From: DATBQN01 sp963799925
GTDB taxonomy: Bacteria > Acidobacteriota > Thermoanaerobaculia > Multivoradales > UBA5704
Assembly (NCBI GenBank): GCA_963799925.1
Contig: CAWCYZ010000002.1
Coordinates: 806,001 to 870,000, forward strand
Length of the DNA stretch: 64,000 nucleotides
Direction of reading: 5' to 3'
The notes under the pieces were generated by a model. It saw nothing but the letters and a program-made list of their open reading frames with translations. It ran no database searches and was not told where the DNA came from. Each line of letters opens with the position of its first letter. Positions within the stretch are counted from its first letter, which is position 1. This document shows, one piece after another, positions 22,288-31,837 of the stretch. A program made the position numbers and the translations under genes.

Positions 22288-23478
22288 CTACAGCTCGCGC
22301 AGCGCGGTCGCGACCGGCAGGCGGGCGGCGCGGATGGCCGGGAAGAGGCCGCCGAGGAGCCCCATCACCAGCGCCCAGATGATCCCCTCGACGAGCAGGA
22401 CCGGCGTCACCGCGAAGGCGAACGACACCTGGCTGAAGCTCTGCCAGTTGATGGTCGAGGTCTGGTAGCCGTTGAAGACGAGGTAGGCGACCGCGGCGCC
22501 GACGACGCCGCCGGCGACGGCGAGGACGAGCGACTCGACGAGCACGGAGAGGACGACCGGGCCGGTGCTGAAGCCGAGGGCGCGCAGCGTCGCGATCTCC
22601 CGCGTGCGCGAGGAGACGGCGGTGTACATGGTGTTCAAGGCGCCGAAGATGGCGCCGATCGCCATCAGCCCGGCGATCAGGCCGCCCAGCCCCTTGATGA
22701 TGCCGGTGAGCGTCTGCGACTGGCTGGCGTAGTACTCGCTCTCGCGCTCGACGCTGACGTTCAGGCGCGGATCGCTGGTCAGCGAGTCCTTGAACTTGGG
22801 GAAGGCCGCCGCCGAGTCGAGCTTGGCGTAGACCGCCTGGAAGGTGTCGCCGCGCCGGTAGGCGGGCTGCAGCACCCCGGCGTCGCACCAGATCTCGGAC
22901 TCGGCGACGCTGCCGTTGGCGGTGAAGATGCCGACCACCGTCCAGACGTTCTCGCCCCAGCGCTGGGTGGACCCCACCTCGAGCCCGGCGAACTGCCCCG
23001 CCGCCGCCTTGCCGACGATGATCTCGTTCTTGCCCGGCGCGAAGCGGCGCCCCTGGACGATCTCGATGCCGTTGCGGACGGCGAAGGCGGCCGGCTGGAC
23101 GCCGCGCAGCGGCACGTTCGCCTCCGTGCCGGTCGAGCGCTTGGGGACGTCGACGACGACGTAGAGCTCGGCCGAGGCGTCGGGGCCGGCGGCGGACCGC
23201 CGCACCCCCGGCGCGTCGGCGATCACCCGCGTGTCGTCGTGGCGCAGGCCGCTCATCATCTCGCTGCTGCTGCCGCTGCGCAGCACGATCGCGGTGTCCG
23301 GAGAGCCCGAGGCGGTCATCGTCTTCTGGAAGCCGGCGGCGATCGACAGCACGGCGACGAAGACCGTCACCACCCCCGCGACGCCGAAGGCGGCCGCCGC
23401 CGAGGCCCCCTTGCGCTCCTTGACGGTGCGCAGGTTCAAGCCGGTGACGGCGAAGACCTGGGAGAGCCAGTTGCGCAT
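22288..23478 (-). CDS. MacB-like ABC transporter permease (FtsX family), second permease
   Basis: About 396 residues. MRNWLSQVFAVTGLNLRTVK precedes the first membrane helix, a large periplasmic domain follows (about residues 50-270), then three helices with the FtsX signature MAIGAIFGALNTMYTAVSSR, TREIATLRALGFSTGPVVLS and LLGGLFPAIRAARLPVATAL. Starts two bases after the stop of the first permease gene (TGACCATG). Last gene of the MFP-ATPase-permease-permease operon. Confidence 0.93.
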   Translation of the reverse strand: MRNWLSQVFAVTGLNLRTVKERKGASAAAAFGVAGVVTVFVAVLSIAAGFQKTMTASGSPDTAIVLRSGSSSEMMSGLRHDDTRVIADAPGVRRSAAGPDASAELYVVVDVPKRSTGTEANVPLRGVQPAAFAVRNGIEIVQGRRFAPGKNEIIVGKAAAGQFAGLEVGSTQRWGENVWTVVGIFTANGSVAESEIWCDAGVLQPAYRRGDTFQAVYAKLDSAAAFPKFKDSLTSDPRLNVSVERESEYYASQSQTLTGIIKGLGGLIAGLMAIGAIFGALNTMYTAVSSRTREIATLRALGFSTGPVVLSVLVESLVLAVAGGVVGAAVAYLVFNGYQTSTINWQSFSQVSFAFAVTPVLLVEGIIWALVMGLLGGLFPAIRAARLPVATALREL

Positions 23479-23480
23479 GG

Positions 23481-24638
23481 TCAAACCCTCCGCAGCGCGT
23501 CGACGATGCGCAGGCGCATCGCCTGGACAGCCGGGATCAGCCCGGTCGCGAGGCCGAGGAGGAGCGCGAAGGCGACGCCCAGCGCGAGCCCCCCGGGGGG
23601 AATGTAGAAGATGGGGAGGAAGCCGTGCGTCGGGTCGCCGCTGAGCGCGATGATCCCCCAGGCGAGGAACAGCCCGAGGCCGCCGGCGAGGAGGGCGACG
23701 AGGAACGACTCGCCGAGCACCAGCGCCAGGACCTGGCGGTTGGTGAAGCCGAGCGTCTTCAGCACCGCGAGCTCGCTGGTGCGCTCGCGCACCGACTGCG
23801 CCATGGTGTTGCCGGCGACGAGCAGGATGGTGAAGAAGACCGCCGAGACGATGGCGGTGATCAAGGCGCCGATGTCGCCCACCTGATTGGCGAATCCCTG
23901 CGCGAAGGCCTGCTCGGTCGAGGTCTTGGTCTCGGCCGGCGAGTTGGCGAACTGGGCGTCGATCTTCTGGGCCACGGCGGCGGCGTTCTTGGGGTCGGCG
24001 ATGCGCAGGATGTACCAGCCGACGGTGCCGCGGTCGGGCCCCGCCTCCTTGAGATAGTCGTAGCGGAAGTAGAAGCCGGTGGTGTCGGTCCCCTTCTGCG
24101 CCCCGGTGTAGATGCCGACGAGGTTGAACTCCCAGGTGCGCGAGCCGTCGCGCTTGGCCATGTAGCCGGGCGCCAGGAGGGGGATCTTGTCGCCCACCTT
24201 CCAGCCGAAGTGCTTGGCGGTCGCGCTGCCGACGATCGCCCCCTGCTGATCGGCGAGCCAGGCCTTGCGCTCCTCGGGCTTGACGAGGTACTCCGGATAG
24301 ATGGCGAGGAAGCTCACCGGATCGACCGCCATCTGGCCGAAGAAGTTCTTGGGGTCCTGATAGATGCCGCCGAACCAGGTGGCATGGGTGACCTGCTTGA
24401 CCCCCGGCACCTGGGCGATGCGGCCGAGGTAGGAGACCGGGAGCGGCTGGATCAGCGACACCTTGTGGATGGTGAGCAGCCGGTCGGCGCCCGAGACGTC
24501 GACGCCCATGCGAAAGGCCTGGCGGATCGCCAGCAGATAGCCGAAGAGCAGGAACGAGACGAGCACCGAGAGGACGGTGAAGAGGGTCCGCGCCTTGCGG
24601 CGCTTGAGGCTCCCCCAGACGAGCGGCAGGAACCTCAT
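23481..24638 (-). CDS. MacB-like ABC transporter permease (FtsX family), first permease
   Basis: 385 residues. One N-terminal helix (LFTVLSVLVSFLLFGYLLAI), periplasmic domain, then VSAVFFTILLVAGNTMAQSV, RERTSELAVLKTLGFTNRQV and LGLATGLIPAVQAMRLRIVD. Overlaps the ATPase gene by four bases. With its paralogue it would form a heterodimeric MacB-type transmembrane unit, which moves substrates by mechanotransmission rather than through a membrane channel in known members. Confidence 0.93.
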   Translation of the reverse strand: MRFLPLVWGSLKRRKARTLFTVLSVLVSFLLFGYLLAIRQAFRMGVDVSGADRLLTIHKVSLIQPLPVSYLGRIAQVPGVKQVTHATWFGGIYQDPKNFFGQMAVDPVSFLAIYPEYLVKPEERKAWLADQQGAIVGSATAKHFGWKVGDKIPLLAPGYMAKRDGSRTWEFNLVGIYTGAQKGTDTTGFYFRYDYLKEAGPDRGTVGWYILRIADPKNAAAVAQKIDAQFANSPAETKTSTEQAFAQGFANQVGDIGALITAIVSAVFFTILLVAGNTMAQSVRERTSELAVLKTLGFTNRQVLALVLGESFLVALLAGGLGLFLAWGIIALSGDPTHGFLPIFYIPPGGLALGVAFALLLGLATGLIPAVQAMRLRIVDALRRV

Positions 24639-25357
24639 ACCGAGGGCTCCGTCGCCAGGCTGCCCTTGTCGAGGTAGACGGTGCGGCCGGCGCGCGCCGC
24701 GGCGTGCGGATCGTGGGTGACCATGAGGATGGTCTTGCCGTGCTCCTTGTTGAGCGCCTGGAGGAGGTCCAGGATCTCGTCGCCGGCCTTCCTGTCGAGG
24801 TCGCCGGTCGGCTCGTCGCAGAGCAGCAGCGTCGGGTCGGTGACGATGGCGCGGGCGATGCCCACCCGCTGCTCCTGGCCGCCCGAGAGCTGGCGCGGAT
24901 AGTGGCGGGAGCGGTCGGCCAGGCCGACGACGGCGAGGGCGGTCGCCACGTGCGACCGGCGCTGGGACTTCGACAGCGGGGTGAGGAGGAGCGGCAGCTC
25001 GACGTTCTTCTCCGCCGTCAGCACCGGCAGCAGGTTGTAGAGCTGGAAGACGAAGCCGATGTGGCGCGCCCGCCAGTGGGCGAGCTTGCCGTCCGACAGG
25101 CGGTCGATCGGCTCGCCCGCCACCTCGACGGTCCCCGAGCTCGGGCGGTCGAGCCCGCCGAGCAGGTTCAAGAGCGTCGTCTTCCCCGAGCCCGAGGGAC
25201 CCATCAGGGCGAGGAACTCGCCCTTGGCGACCTCGAGGTTCAGGCCGCGCAGGATCTCGAGCTTCTCCGCGCCGCGCTGGTAGACCTTGTGGACATCCCG
25301 CAGGCGCACCAGGGCGCCGTCGCCGTTGCCGCCGTTCAGCTTGCCGTTGCCGTTCAT
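24635..25357 (-). CDS. MacB/LolD-type ABC transporter ATP-binding protein
   Basis: 240 residues. Walker A LMGPSGSGKTTLLNLLGG, Q-loop FVFQLYNLLPVLTA, signature LSGGQEQRVGIARAI, Walker B LLLCDEPTGDLDRK, H-loop ILMVTHDPHAAA. The glycine/asparagine-rich start (MNGNGKLNGGNGDGA) is unusual; the ATG at 25357 is the only reasonable start. Powers the two permeases downstream. Confidence 0.95.
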   Translation of the reverse strand: MNGNGKLNGGNGDGALVRLRDVHKVYQRGAEKLEILRGLNLEVAKGEFLALMGPSGSGKTTLLNLLGGLDRPSSGTVEVAGEPIDRLSDGKLAHWRARHIGFVFQLYNLLPVLTAEKNVELPLLLTPLSKSQRRSHVATALAVVGLADRSRHYPRQLSGGQEQRVGIARAIVTDPTLLLCDEPTGDLDRKAGDEILDLLQALNKEHGKTILMVTHDPHAAARAGRTVYLDKGSLATEPSV

Positions 25358-25380
25358 TTCGTCCCCTCCAGCTTTCTTGT

Positions 25381-26613
25381 CTAGGCCTTCGCCCGCACCG
25401 CGTCGCCGTCGGCGAGATCCGCCGGCCCCTCGACGACCACCTGCTCGCCGCCGGTGAGCCCGGAGACGACCACCGCCTCGTCGCCCACGGTGGGCGACAG
25501 GCGGATCGAGCGCCGCTCGACGCGGTCGCCGTGAACGATGAAGACGACGTCCTGATCGCCGTTCTTGCGCACCGCCGCCCGCGGCACCACCAGCTCGGGC
25601 TTCCCCGGCGCGCCGCCGGCGGCCTCGCCAGGGTCGGCGAGGAAGGCGACCTTGACCCCCATGTCGGGAAGGAGGCGCGGATCGAGCTCCTCGAACGCCA
25701 GCCGCACCTTGACCGTCGCCTTCTGGCGGTCGGCGGTGGGGATGACGGTGATGACGTGCGCCGGGATCGTCCAGTCGGGATAGGCGTCGAGCACCGCCTG
25801 CGCCTTCTGGCCGGGCTTGACGCGGTTGATGTAGCTCTCGTTGACGTCGACGTCGATCTCGAGCGACTTCATGTCGACCAGGGTGCAGATGCCGGTGCGG
25901 GTGAAGCCGCCGCCGGCCGAGACCGGCGAGATCATCTCCCCCGGCTGCGCGTCCTTGGTCACCGCGATGCCGGCGAACGGGGCGCGGATGATGGTGTCGT
26001 CGATCGCCTGGCGCTGCACCGCGACCTGCCGGTCGGCGACGGTGACGTCCTCGCGGAGCGCCGCGAGATGAGCGGCGAACGAGTCGGCGTCGGCGTTGGC
26101 GGCGTCCAGGTCCTGCTGCGAGGTGACCCCCTGGGCGGCCAGCTTCTGCTGGCGCTTGCGGTTGATCTCGGCCTGGCGGATGCGCACCGCGGTCTCGGCG
26201 AGCGCGCGCCGGGCCGCGCCGAGCTGCGCCTCGGCGAGCGACAGCGCCCGCTGGGCGCTCGCGTCGTCCAGACGGGCGAGCACCTGGCCCTCCTTGACGA
26301 CGGTCCCCTCCTCGATCAGCACCTCGGAGACCTTGCCGGTGATCTTCGCCGACACGGTCGCCGCGCGCCGCGCGGTGACGTAGCCCGAGGCGTTCAAGAC
26401 CGTCCCCGCCGCCGCCGACCCGCCCGCCCGCTCGCGCACCGCCACCGCACGGATCTCCTTGCCGTGCGGGCGGAGGAGCCACCAGCCGGCGCCGGCCGCG
26501 ACGAGGACGGCGGCGAGCCCGAGGGCGATCCAGACGCCGCGACCCGAGCCCGACCGCGCCGGCTCGCCGCGCTCGATGCGGAGCCCTTCGAGGGCGCTCT
26601 TCTCTGCAGCCAT
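25381..26613 (-). CDS. Periplasmic adaptor (membrane fusion) protein of the ABC export operon
   Basis: 410 residues. One N-terminal helix (GVWIALGLAAVLVAAGAGWW), lipoyl half-motifs (ITGKVSEVLIEEGTVVKEGQVLARLDD, split by a coiled-coil hairpin from residue 120 to 215, and RAPFAGIAVTKDAQPGEMI), then beta-barrel and membrane-proximal domains (GMKVAF-like GVKVAFLADPG). MacA/HlyD-type partner linking the permeases to an outer-membrane channel; no TolC gene is in this operon, but one lies at 37624. Confidence 0.92.
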   Translation of the reverse strand: MAAEKSALEGLRIERGEPARSGSGRGVWIALGLAAVLVAAGAGWWLLRPHGKEIRAVAVRERAGGSAAAGTVLNASGYVTARRAATVSAKITGKVSEVLIEEGTVVKEGQVLARLDDASAQRALSLAEAQLGAARRALAETAVRIRQAEINRKRQQKLAAQGVTSQQDLDAANADADSFAAHLAALREDVTVADRQVAVQRQAIDDTIIRAPFAGIAVTKDAQPGEMISPVSAGGGFTRTGICTLVDMKSLEIDVDVNESYINRVKPGQKAQAVLDAYPDWTIPAHVITVIPTADRQKATVKVRLAFEELDPRLLPDMGVKVAFLADPGEAAGGAPGKPELVVPRAAVRKNGDQDVVFIVHGDRVERRSIRLSPTVGDEAVVVSGLTGGEQVVVEGPADLADGDAVRAKA

Positions 26614-26773
26614 TTTCTCGGTTTCCTCGGCTTCCCTCGTTCCCGGGGGCACCGCGCCGCTCCCTGCGCAGCCGGCGCGCCAAGGGCTTCTTACGCCTCC
26701 CGGCGGGGAAAGGTTCCGCGCCGGCGCTGTCGCGAGCCGGGAGATTCTAGCGGACGCTCCCCGCCGCTGCCGG

Positions 26774-26785
26774 TGACAATTGTCA
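26774..26785. promoter_or_regulatory. Perfect palindrome TGACAATTGTCA
   Basis: A 12-bp perfect palindrome 160 bases upstream of the ABC export operon, overlapping the queD stop codon. A TAGAAT -10-like box for the export operon lies between (minus strand, about 26745-26750). It could be an operator, but short palindromes also arise by chance. Confidence 0.3.
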
Positions 26786-27163
26786 GGGCTCGTAGACGGC
26801 GCAGGCGGTGTCGTTCTCCCACACCTCGACCCGCGCCACCCGCACTCTCTCCCTCTCGCCGCGCCCGGCCAGGCGCGCGGCGACCTCCGCGAAGACATAC
26901 TCCGAGAGCCGCTCGGCGGTGGTGTTCCGCTGGTCGAACGGCGGCACCTCGTTGATCACCCGGTGATCGAAGGGCGCCAGGATCTCCTGGACGATCGCCT
27001 TCAGGTCGGCGAAGTCGAGCACCATGCCGAGCTCGTCGAGCTCCGTCGCCGCGAGGTGGACCCGCACGCGGTAGTTGTGGCCGTGCAGGTTCTGGCAGCC
27101 GCGGGTGTGGCCGCGGATGGCGTGCGCCGCCGCGAAGGTGAAGTCCTTGGAGATCCGGTGCAT
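26783..27163 (-). CDS. queD: 6-carboxytetrahydropterin synthase QueD
   Basis: Makes CPH4 from dihydroneopterin triphosphate in queuosine (7-deazaguanine) synthesis. 126 residues from MHRISKDFTFAAAHAI. Zinc ligands are H in FAAAHAI and the pair in LHGHNYRV, the catalytic Cys is in TRGCQNLHGH, and FDHRVINE plus VWENDTACAVY complete the site. Alternative upstream start 27190 would add nine residues of low quality. No other queuosine genes nearby. Confidence 0.94.
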   Translation of the reverse strand: MHRISKDFTFAAAHAIRGHTRGCQNLHGHNYRVRVHLAATELDELGMVLDFADLKAIVQEILAPFDHRVINEVPPFDQRNTTAERLSEYVFAEVAARLAGRGERERVRVARVEVWENDTACAVYEP

Positions 27164-27253
27164 GGCCTGGCCCGCGAGCCTCGCTCGCAACCGCGCATCG
27201 TGGCGCGGCTAGAGGCGTAAGTCAAGCGGAGCGGGATTGCTTCGCCGTGGCCT

Positions 27254-29411
27254 TCAGTGCGCCGCCGGTTTCAGACCCCGCTCCTCGAGCAGCGGAAGGA
27301 CGACGGCGTCGCGGCCGCGGAAGGCGCGGTACATCGCCGCCTCGTCCTCGGAGCCGCCGCGCGAGAGGATCATGTCGCGGAAGCGCTGGCCGTTCGCCCG
27401 CGTCATGCCGCCGTTCTCCTTGAACCAGGCGTAGGCGTCGTCGTCGATCACCTCGCTCCACAGATAGGCGTAGTAGCCGGCCGCGTAGCCGCCGCCCCAG
27501 ATGTGCGAGAAGTAGGTCGTGCGATAGCGCGGCGGCACCTGCGGCAGGTCGACGTGAAAGCGCGCCAGCGCCGCGGTTTCGAAGGCGTCGACGTCCGGCG
27601 TCGGCGGCGCCCCGGCGGGCAGCGTGTGCCAGGCCATGTCGAGGAGCGCGGCGGCGAGGTACTCCGTCATCAGGTAGCCCTGGTTGAAGGTCTTCGCCTT
27701 CTTGATCTTGTCGACCAGCGCCTGCGGCATCGGCGCGCCCGTCTGGTAGTGCTTGGCGTAGCTCGCGAAGACGGCCGGCTCGAGCGCCCAGTGCTCGTTG
27801 AACTGCGACGGGAACTCGCCGAAGTCGCTCGACACGCTGGTGCCCGCGCGGCTCGGGTAACGGACGTTCGAGAACATGCCGTGGAGGGCGTGCCCGAACT
27901 CGTGGAACATGGTCGTCACGTCGGTGAAGCTCAAGAGGGCGGGCTGGCCCGCCGCCGGCTTGGTGAAGTTGCAGACGTTGTAGACCACCGGCCGGGTGCC
28001 CGCGAAGGCGTTCTGCTCGACGAAGTTGTCCTCCCAGGCGCCGCCGGACTTGCTCGGGCGCGCGAAGTAATCGGCGTAGAAGAGCGCCATCGAGCGGCCG
28101 TCGGCGTCGAAGACCTCGAAGACGCGCACGTCCGGCTGGTAGACCGGCAGGTCCTTGCGCTCCTTGAAGGTCAGCCCGTAGAGCTGGTGGGCGGCGAAGA
28201 AGACGCCGTCGTGGAGGACGCGGTCGAGCTCGAAGTAGGGGCGCACCTGCGCCTCGTCGAGGTCGTACTCGGCCTTGCGCACCTTCTCGGCGTAGAGCTG
28301 CCAGTCCGCGGCGGCGAGCGGGAAGCCACCGGTGCCGGCTGCGTGCTGGGTGTCGATCACCTGCTGGATGCGGGCCGCCTCGGCGCGCGCCTTGGCGGTC
28401 GAGGCCGGCACCAGGTCGGTCATCAGGCCGATCGCCTTCTCCGGCGTCTTCGCCATCTGGTCGTCGAGCGCGAAGGCGGCGTAGGTGGGATAGCCGAGGA
28501 GCTTGGCGCGCTGGGCGCGGACCTGCGCCAGGCGCGTCACGATCGCCCGCGTGTCGTTCGGGCCGCCGTGGTCCCCCCGCATCGACCGAGGCCTTGAACA
28601 GGCGCGCGCGGAGCGCCCGGTCGGCGAGCCAGGTCAGGGCGGGCTGCTGGGTGGTGTTCTGGAGAGCCAGCACCCACTTGCCTGGCAGGCCGCGCTCCTT
28701 CGCCTGCTCGGCCGCCGCGGCGACGTCGCCGGCGGGCAGGCCGGCCAGCTCGGCCGGGTCGGCGATGACGACGGCGGAGGCGTTGGTGTCCGCCAGCACC
28801 CGGTTGTGGAACTCGCTGGTGAGCTTCGACTCCTCCTGGTTGAGGGCGCGCAGAGCCGTCTGGTCCGCCGCCTTGAGCTGCGCGCCGGCGCGCACGAAGT
28901 TCTTGTGGTAGCGCTCGACGAGGAACTTCGCCTGGGGATCGAGGCCGAGCGCGTCGCGCCGGTCGTAGAGGGACTCGATGCGCGCGTAGAGCTTCGGATC
29001 GAGCGAGATCTCGTCCTGGTGGGCCGCCAGCCGCGGCGACTCCTCGGCCTCGACCTTCTGCATCGCCTCGTTGGTGTTCGACTGGATGAGGCTGAAGAAC
29101 ACCTTGGAGACGCGGGTCAGCAGCTCGCCCGAGCGCTCCATCGCCTCGATCGTATTGGCGAAGGTCGGCGGCTCCGGGTTGTCGGCGATGCGCCGGACCT
29201 CGGCGAGGTGGCGCTTCATCCCCTCCTCGATCGCCGGCTTGTAGTCGCCGTCCTTGATGCGGTCGAAGGGCGGCGCCTGGAAGGGCAGCGGGCTGGCGGT
29301 GAAGAACGGGTTGGCGCCGGCGGCCGGCGGCGCGGCGGGAGGCAGCGGTCGGGAGGTGGCGGGCATCGCGAAGCTCAACGACAACAGGACGAGCAGAGCG
29401 GGTCGGGGCAT
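27254..29411 (-). CDS. Secreted M3-family oligopeptidase (Dcp-like), copy A, frameshifted near 28575
   Basis: Zinc metallopeptidase with the HExxH motif in TTMFHEFGHALHGMFSNVRY. The N-terminus MPRPALLVLLSLSFAMPATS is a Sec signal peptide. Joined length is 718 residues, like copy B. Near 28575 one extra base (coding strand TCGGTCGATG; copy B has TCGACGGCG) moves the C-terminal two thirds to another frame, which resumes RGDHGGPNDTRAIVTRLAQ. All catalytic residues survive. Very similar to the gene immediately upstream; the two are a tandem duplication and even share the untranslated leader (GGGTCTTCC-ATCGAAGTGGG). Confidence 0.88.
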
Positions 29412-29475
29412 AGGGTCTTCCAATCGAAGTGGGCGCTGGGGAGGCCGTAGCATACCAAGCCCCGGCGCCGGGGTC

Positions 29476-31632
29476 TCAGGGCTTGGCGGGCTTCAACCCC
29501 CGCTCCTCGAGCAGCGGCAGGACGACGGGGTCGCGGCCGCGGAAGGCGCGGTACATCGCCGCCTCGTCCTCGGAGCCGCCGCGCGCGAGGACCATGTCGC
29601 GGAAGCGCTGGCCGTTCGCCCGCGTCATGCCGCCGTTCTCCTGGAACCAGGAGTAGGCGTCGTCGTCGATCACCTCGGCCCACAGATAGGCGTAATAGGC
29701 GGCCGAATAGCCGCCGCTCCAGATGTGCGAGAAGTAGGTCGTCTTGTAGCGCGGCGGCACCTGCGGCAGGTCGACGTGGAAGCGCGCCAGCGCCGCCGAC
29801 TCGAAGGCGTTGACGTCCGGCTCGGGTGCGCCCGCCGGCTGCGTGTGCCAGGCGAGGTCGAGGAGGGCCGCGGCGAGGTATTCCGTCAGCAGATAGCCCT
29901 GGTTGAAGGTCTTCGCCCGCTTGATCTTGTCGACCAGGGCCGCCGGCATCGGCGCGCCGGTCTGCTGGTGCTTGGCGTAATGGGCGAACACGCTCGGCTC
30001 GAGCGCCCAGTGCTCGTTGAACTGCGACGGGAACTCGACGAAGTCGCGCGGCACGTTGGTGCCGGCGAGGAGCGGATAGCGCACGTTCGAGAACATGCCG
30101 TGGAGAGCATGCCCGAACTCGTGGAACATCGTGGTCACCTCGGTGAAGCTCAAGAGGGCGGGCTGGCCCGCCGCCGGCTTGGTGAAGTTGCAGACGTTGA
30201 AGACCACCGGCTTGGTGCCCCGGAGGGCGCTCTGGTCGACGAAGCTGTCCATCCAGGCGCCGCCGCTCTTGCTCGGGCGCGCGAAGTAGTCGGCGTAGAA
30301 GAGCGCGAGAGAGCTGCCGTCGGCGTCGAAGACCTCGAAGACCCGCACGTCCGGCTGGTAGACCGGGATGTCCTGGCGCTCCTTGAAGGTCAGGCCGTAG
30401 AGCTGGTGGGCGGCGAAGAAGACGCCGTCGTGGAGCACGCGGTCGAGCTCGAAATAGGGCCGCAGCTGCGACTCGTCGAGGTCGTAGTCGGCCTTGCGCA
30501 CCTGCTCGGCGTAGAGCTGCCAGTCCTCGGGGCCGAGCTGGAAGCCGCCGGTGCCGGCTTCGTGCTGGGCGTCGATCACCTGCTGGATCCGCGCCGCCTC
30601 GGCGCGCGCCTTGGCGGTCGCGGCAGGCACCAGGTCGGTCATCAGCCCCTCGGCCTTGGCGGGCGTCTTCGCCATCTGGTCGGCGAGCTGGTAGGCGGCG
30701 TAGGTCGGGTAGCCGAGGAGCTTGGCGCGCGCGGCGCGCTCCTGCGCCAGGCGCGTCACCAGCGCCCGGGTGTCGTTCGGGCCGCCATGGTCGCCGCGCG
30801 CCGTCGACGCCTTGAGCAGGCGCTGGCGCAGCGCCCGGTTGGAGAGCCAGGTCAAGGCCGGCTGCTGGGTGGTGTTCTGGAGAGCGAGCACCCACTTGCC
30901 GGCGAGGCCGCGCTCCTTCGCCTGCTGGGCCGCCGCGGCGAGGTCGCCGGGAGGGAGGCCGGCCAGCTCGGCCGGCTCGCCGACCACCACGGCGGAGGCG
31001 TTGGTGTCGGCCAGCACCCGGTTCTGGAATTGGGTGGTGAGCTTCGACTCCTCCTGGTTGAGGGCGCGCAGAGTGGCCTGGTCGGCCGGCGAGAGCAGGG
31101 CGCCGGCGCGCACGAAGTCGAGGTAGTAGCGCTCGAGCAGGTAGCGGGACTCGCGGTCGAGGTGGAGGGCGTCGCGGCGGTCGTAGAGCGCCTTGACGCG
31201 GGCGAAGAGCTGCGGATTGAGCGAGATCTCGTCCTGATGGGCGGCGAGGCGCGGCGACTCCTCCGCCTCGATCTTCTGCATTTCCGGATTGGTGTTCGAC
31301 TGGGTGAGGCGGAAGAAAACGTTCGAGACCCGGGTCAGCAGCTCGCCCGCGCGCTCCATCGCCTCGATGGTGTTGGCGAAGGTCGGCGGCTCCGGGGCGT
31401 CGGCGATCCGCCGGATCTCGGCGAGGTGGCGCTTCATCCCCTCTTCGATCGCCGGCTTGTAGTCGGCGTCCTCGATGCGGTCGAAGGGAGGCGCCTGGAA
31501 GGGCAGCGGGCTGGGGTTGAAGAACGGATTGGCGCGGGCGGCCGGCGGCGCGGCGGCGGGCGGCAGCGGGCGGGAGGCGGCGGGCATCGCGAGGCTCAGC
31601 GACAACAGGACGAGCAGAGCGGGTCGAGGCAT
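29476..31632 (-). CDS. Secreted M3-family oligopeptidase (Dcp-like), copy B
   Basis: 718 residues, intact. Sec signal MPRPALLVLLSLSLAMPAAS, then the all-helical M3 fold and the zinc site MFHEFGHALHGMFSNVRYPL with the downstream Glu in DFVEFPSQFNEHW. Dcp-type enzymes remove C-terminal dipeptides from oligopeptides; the signal peptide places this one in the periplasm. Paralogue A follows 64 bases downstream. Divergent from the CxxCH protein gene. Confidence 0.94.
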   Translation of the reverse strand: MPRPALLVLLSLSLAMPAASRPLPPAAAPPAARANPFFNPSPLPFQAPPFDRIEDADYKPAIEEGMKRHLAEIRRIADAPEPPTFANTIEAMERAGELLTRVSNVFFRLTQSNTNPEMQKIEAEESPRLAAHQDEISLNPQLFARVKALYDRRDALHLDRESRYLLERYYLDFVRAGALLSPADQATLRALNQEESKLTTQFQNRVLADTNASAVVVGEPAELAGLPPGDLAAAAQQAKERGLAGKWVLALQNTTQQPALTWLSNRALRQRLLKASTARGDHGGPNDTRALVTRLAQERAARAKLLGYPTYAAYQLADQMAKTPAKAEGLMTDLVPAATAKARAEAARIQQVIDAQHEAGTGGFQLGPEDWQLYAEQVRKADYDLDESQLRPYFELDRVLHDGVFFAAHQLYGLTFKERQDIPVYQPDVRVFEVFDADGSSLALFYADYFARPSKSGGAWMDSFVDQSALRGTKPVVFNVCNFTKPAAGQPALLSFTEVTTMFHEFGHALHGMFSNVRYPLLAGTNVPRDFVEFPSQFNEHWALEPSVFAHYAKHQQTGAPMPAALVDKIKRAKTFNQGYLLTEYLAAALLDLAWHTQPAGAPEPDVNAFESAALARFHVDLPQVPPRYKTTYFSHIWSGGYSAAYYAYLWAEVIDDDAYSWFQENGGMTRANGQRFRDMVLARGGSEDEAAMYRAFRGRDPVVLPLLEERGLKPAKP

Positions 31633-31837
31633 GGGGTCTTCCGATCGAAGTGGGACACGGGAGCGCGCAGCATATCGCCAAGCCGTCGCGGGGCGTCCAG
31701 GGGAGCCGCCGATCTCACGTATCGCTTTTTCTTCTGAAATACACACATCTTGAGTAGACCCCCCGTGGCGACCGCTTCGCCCCTCCGCGGGCCCGGCGGC
31801 CGGAGTGTTCAACTTTGGTATTCGGAGAGGAGACAGC

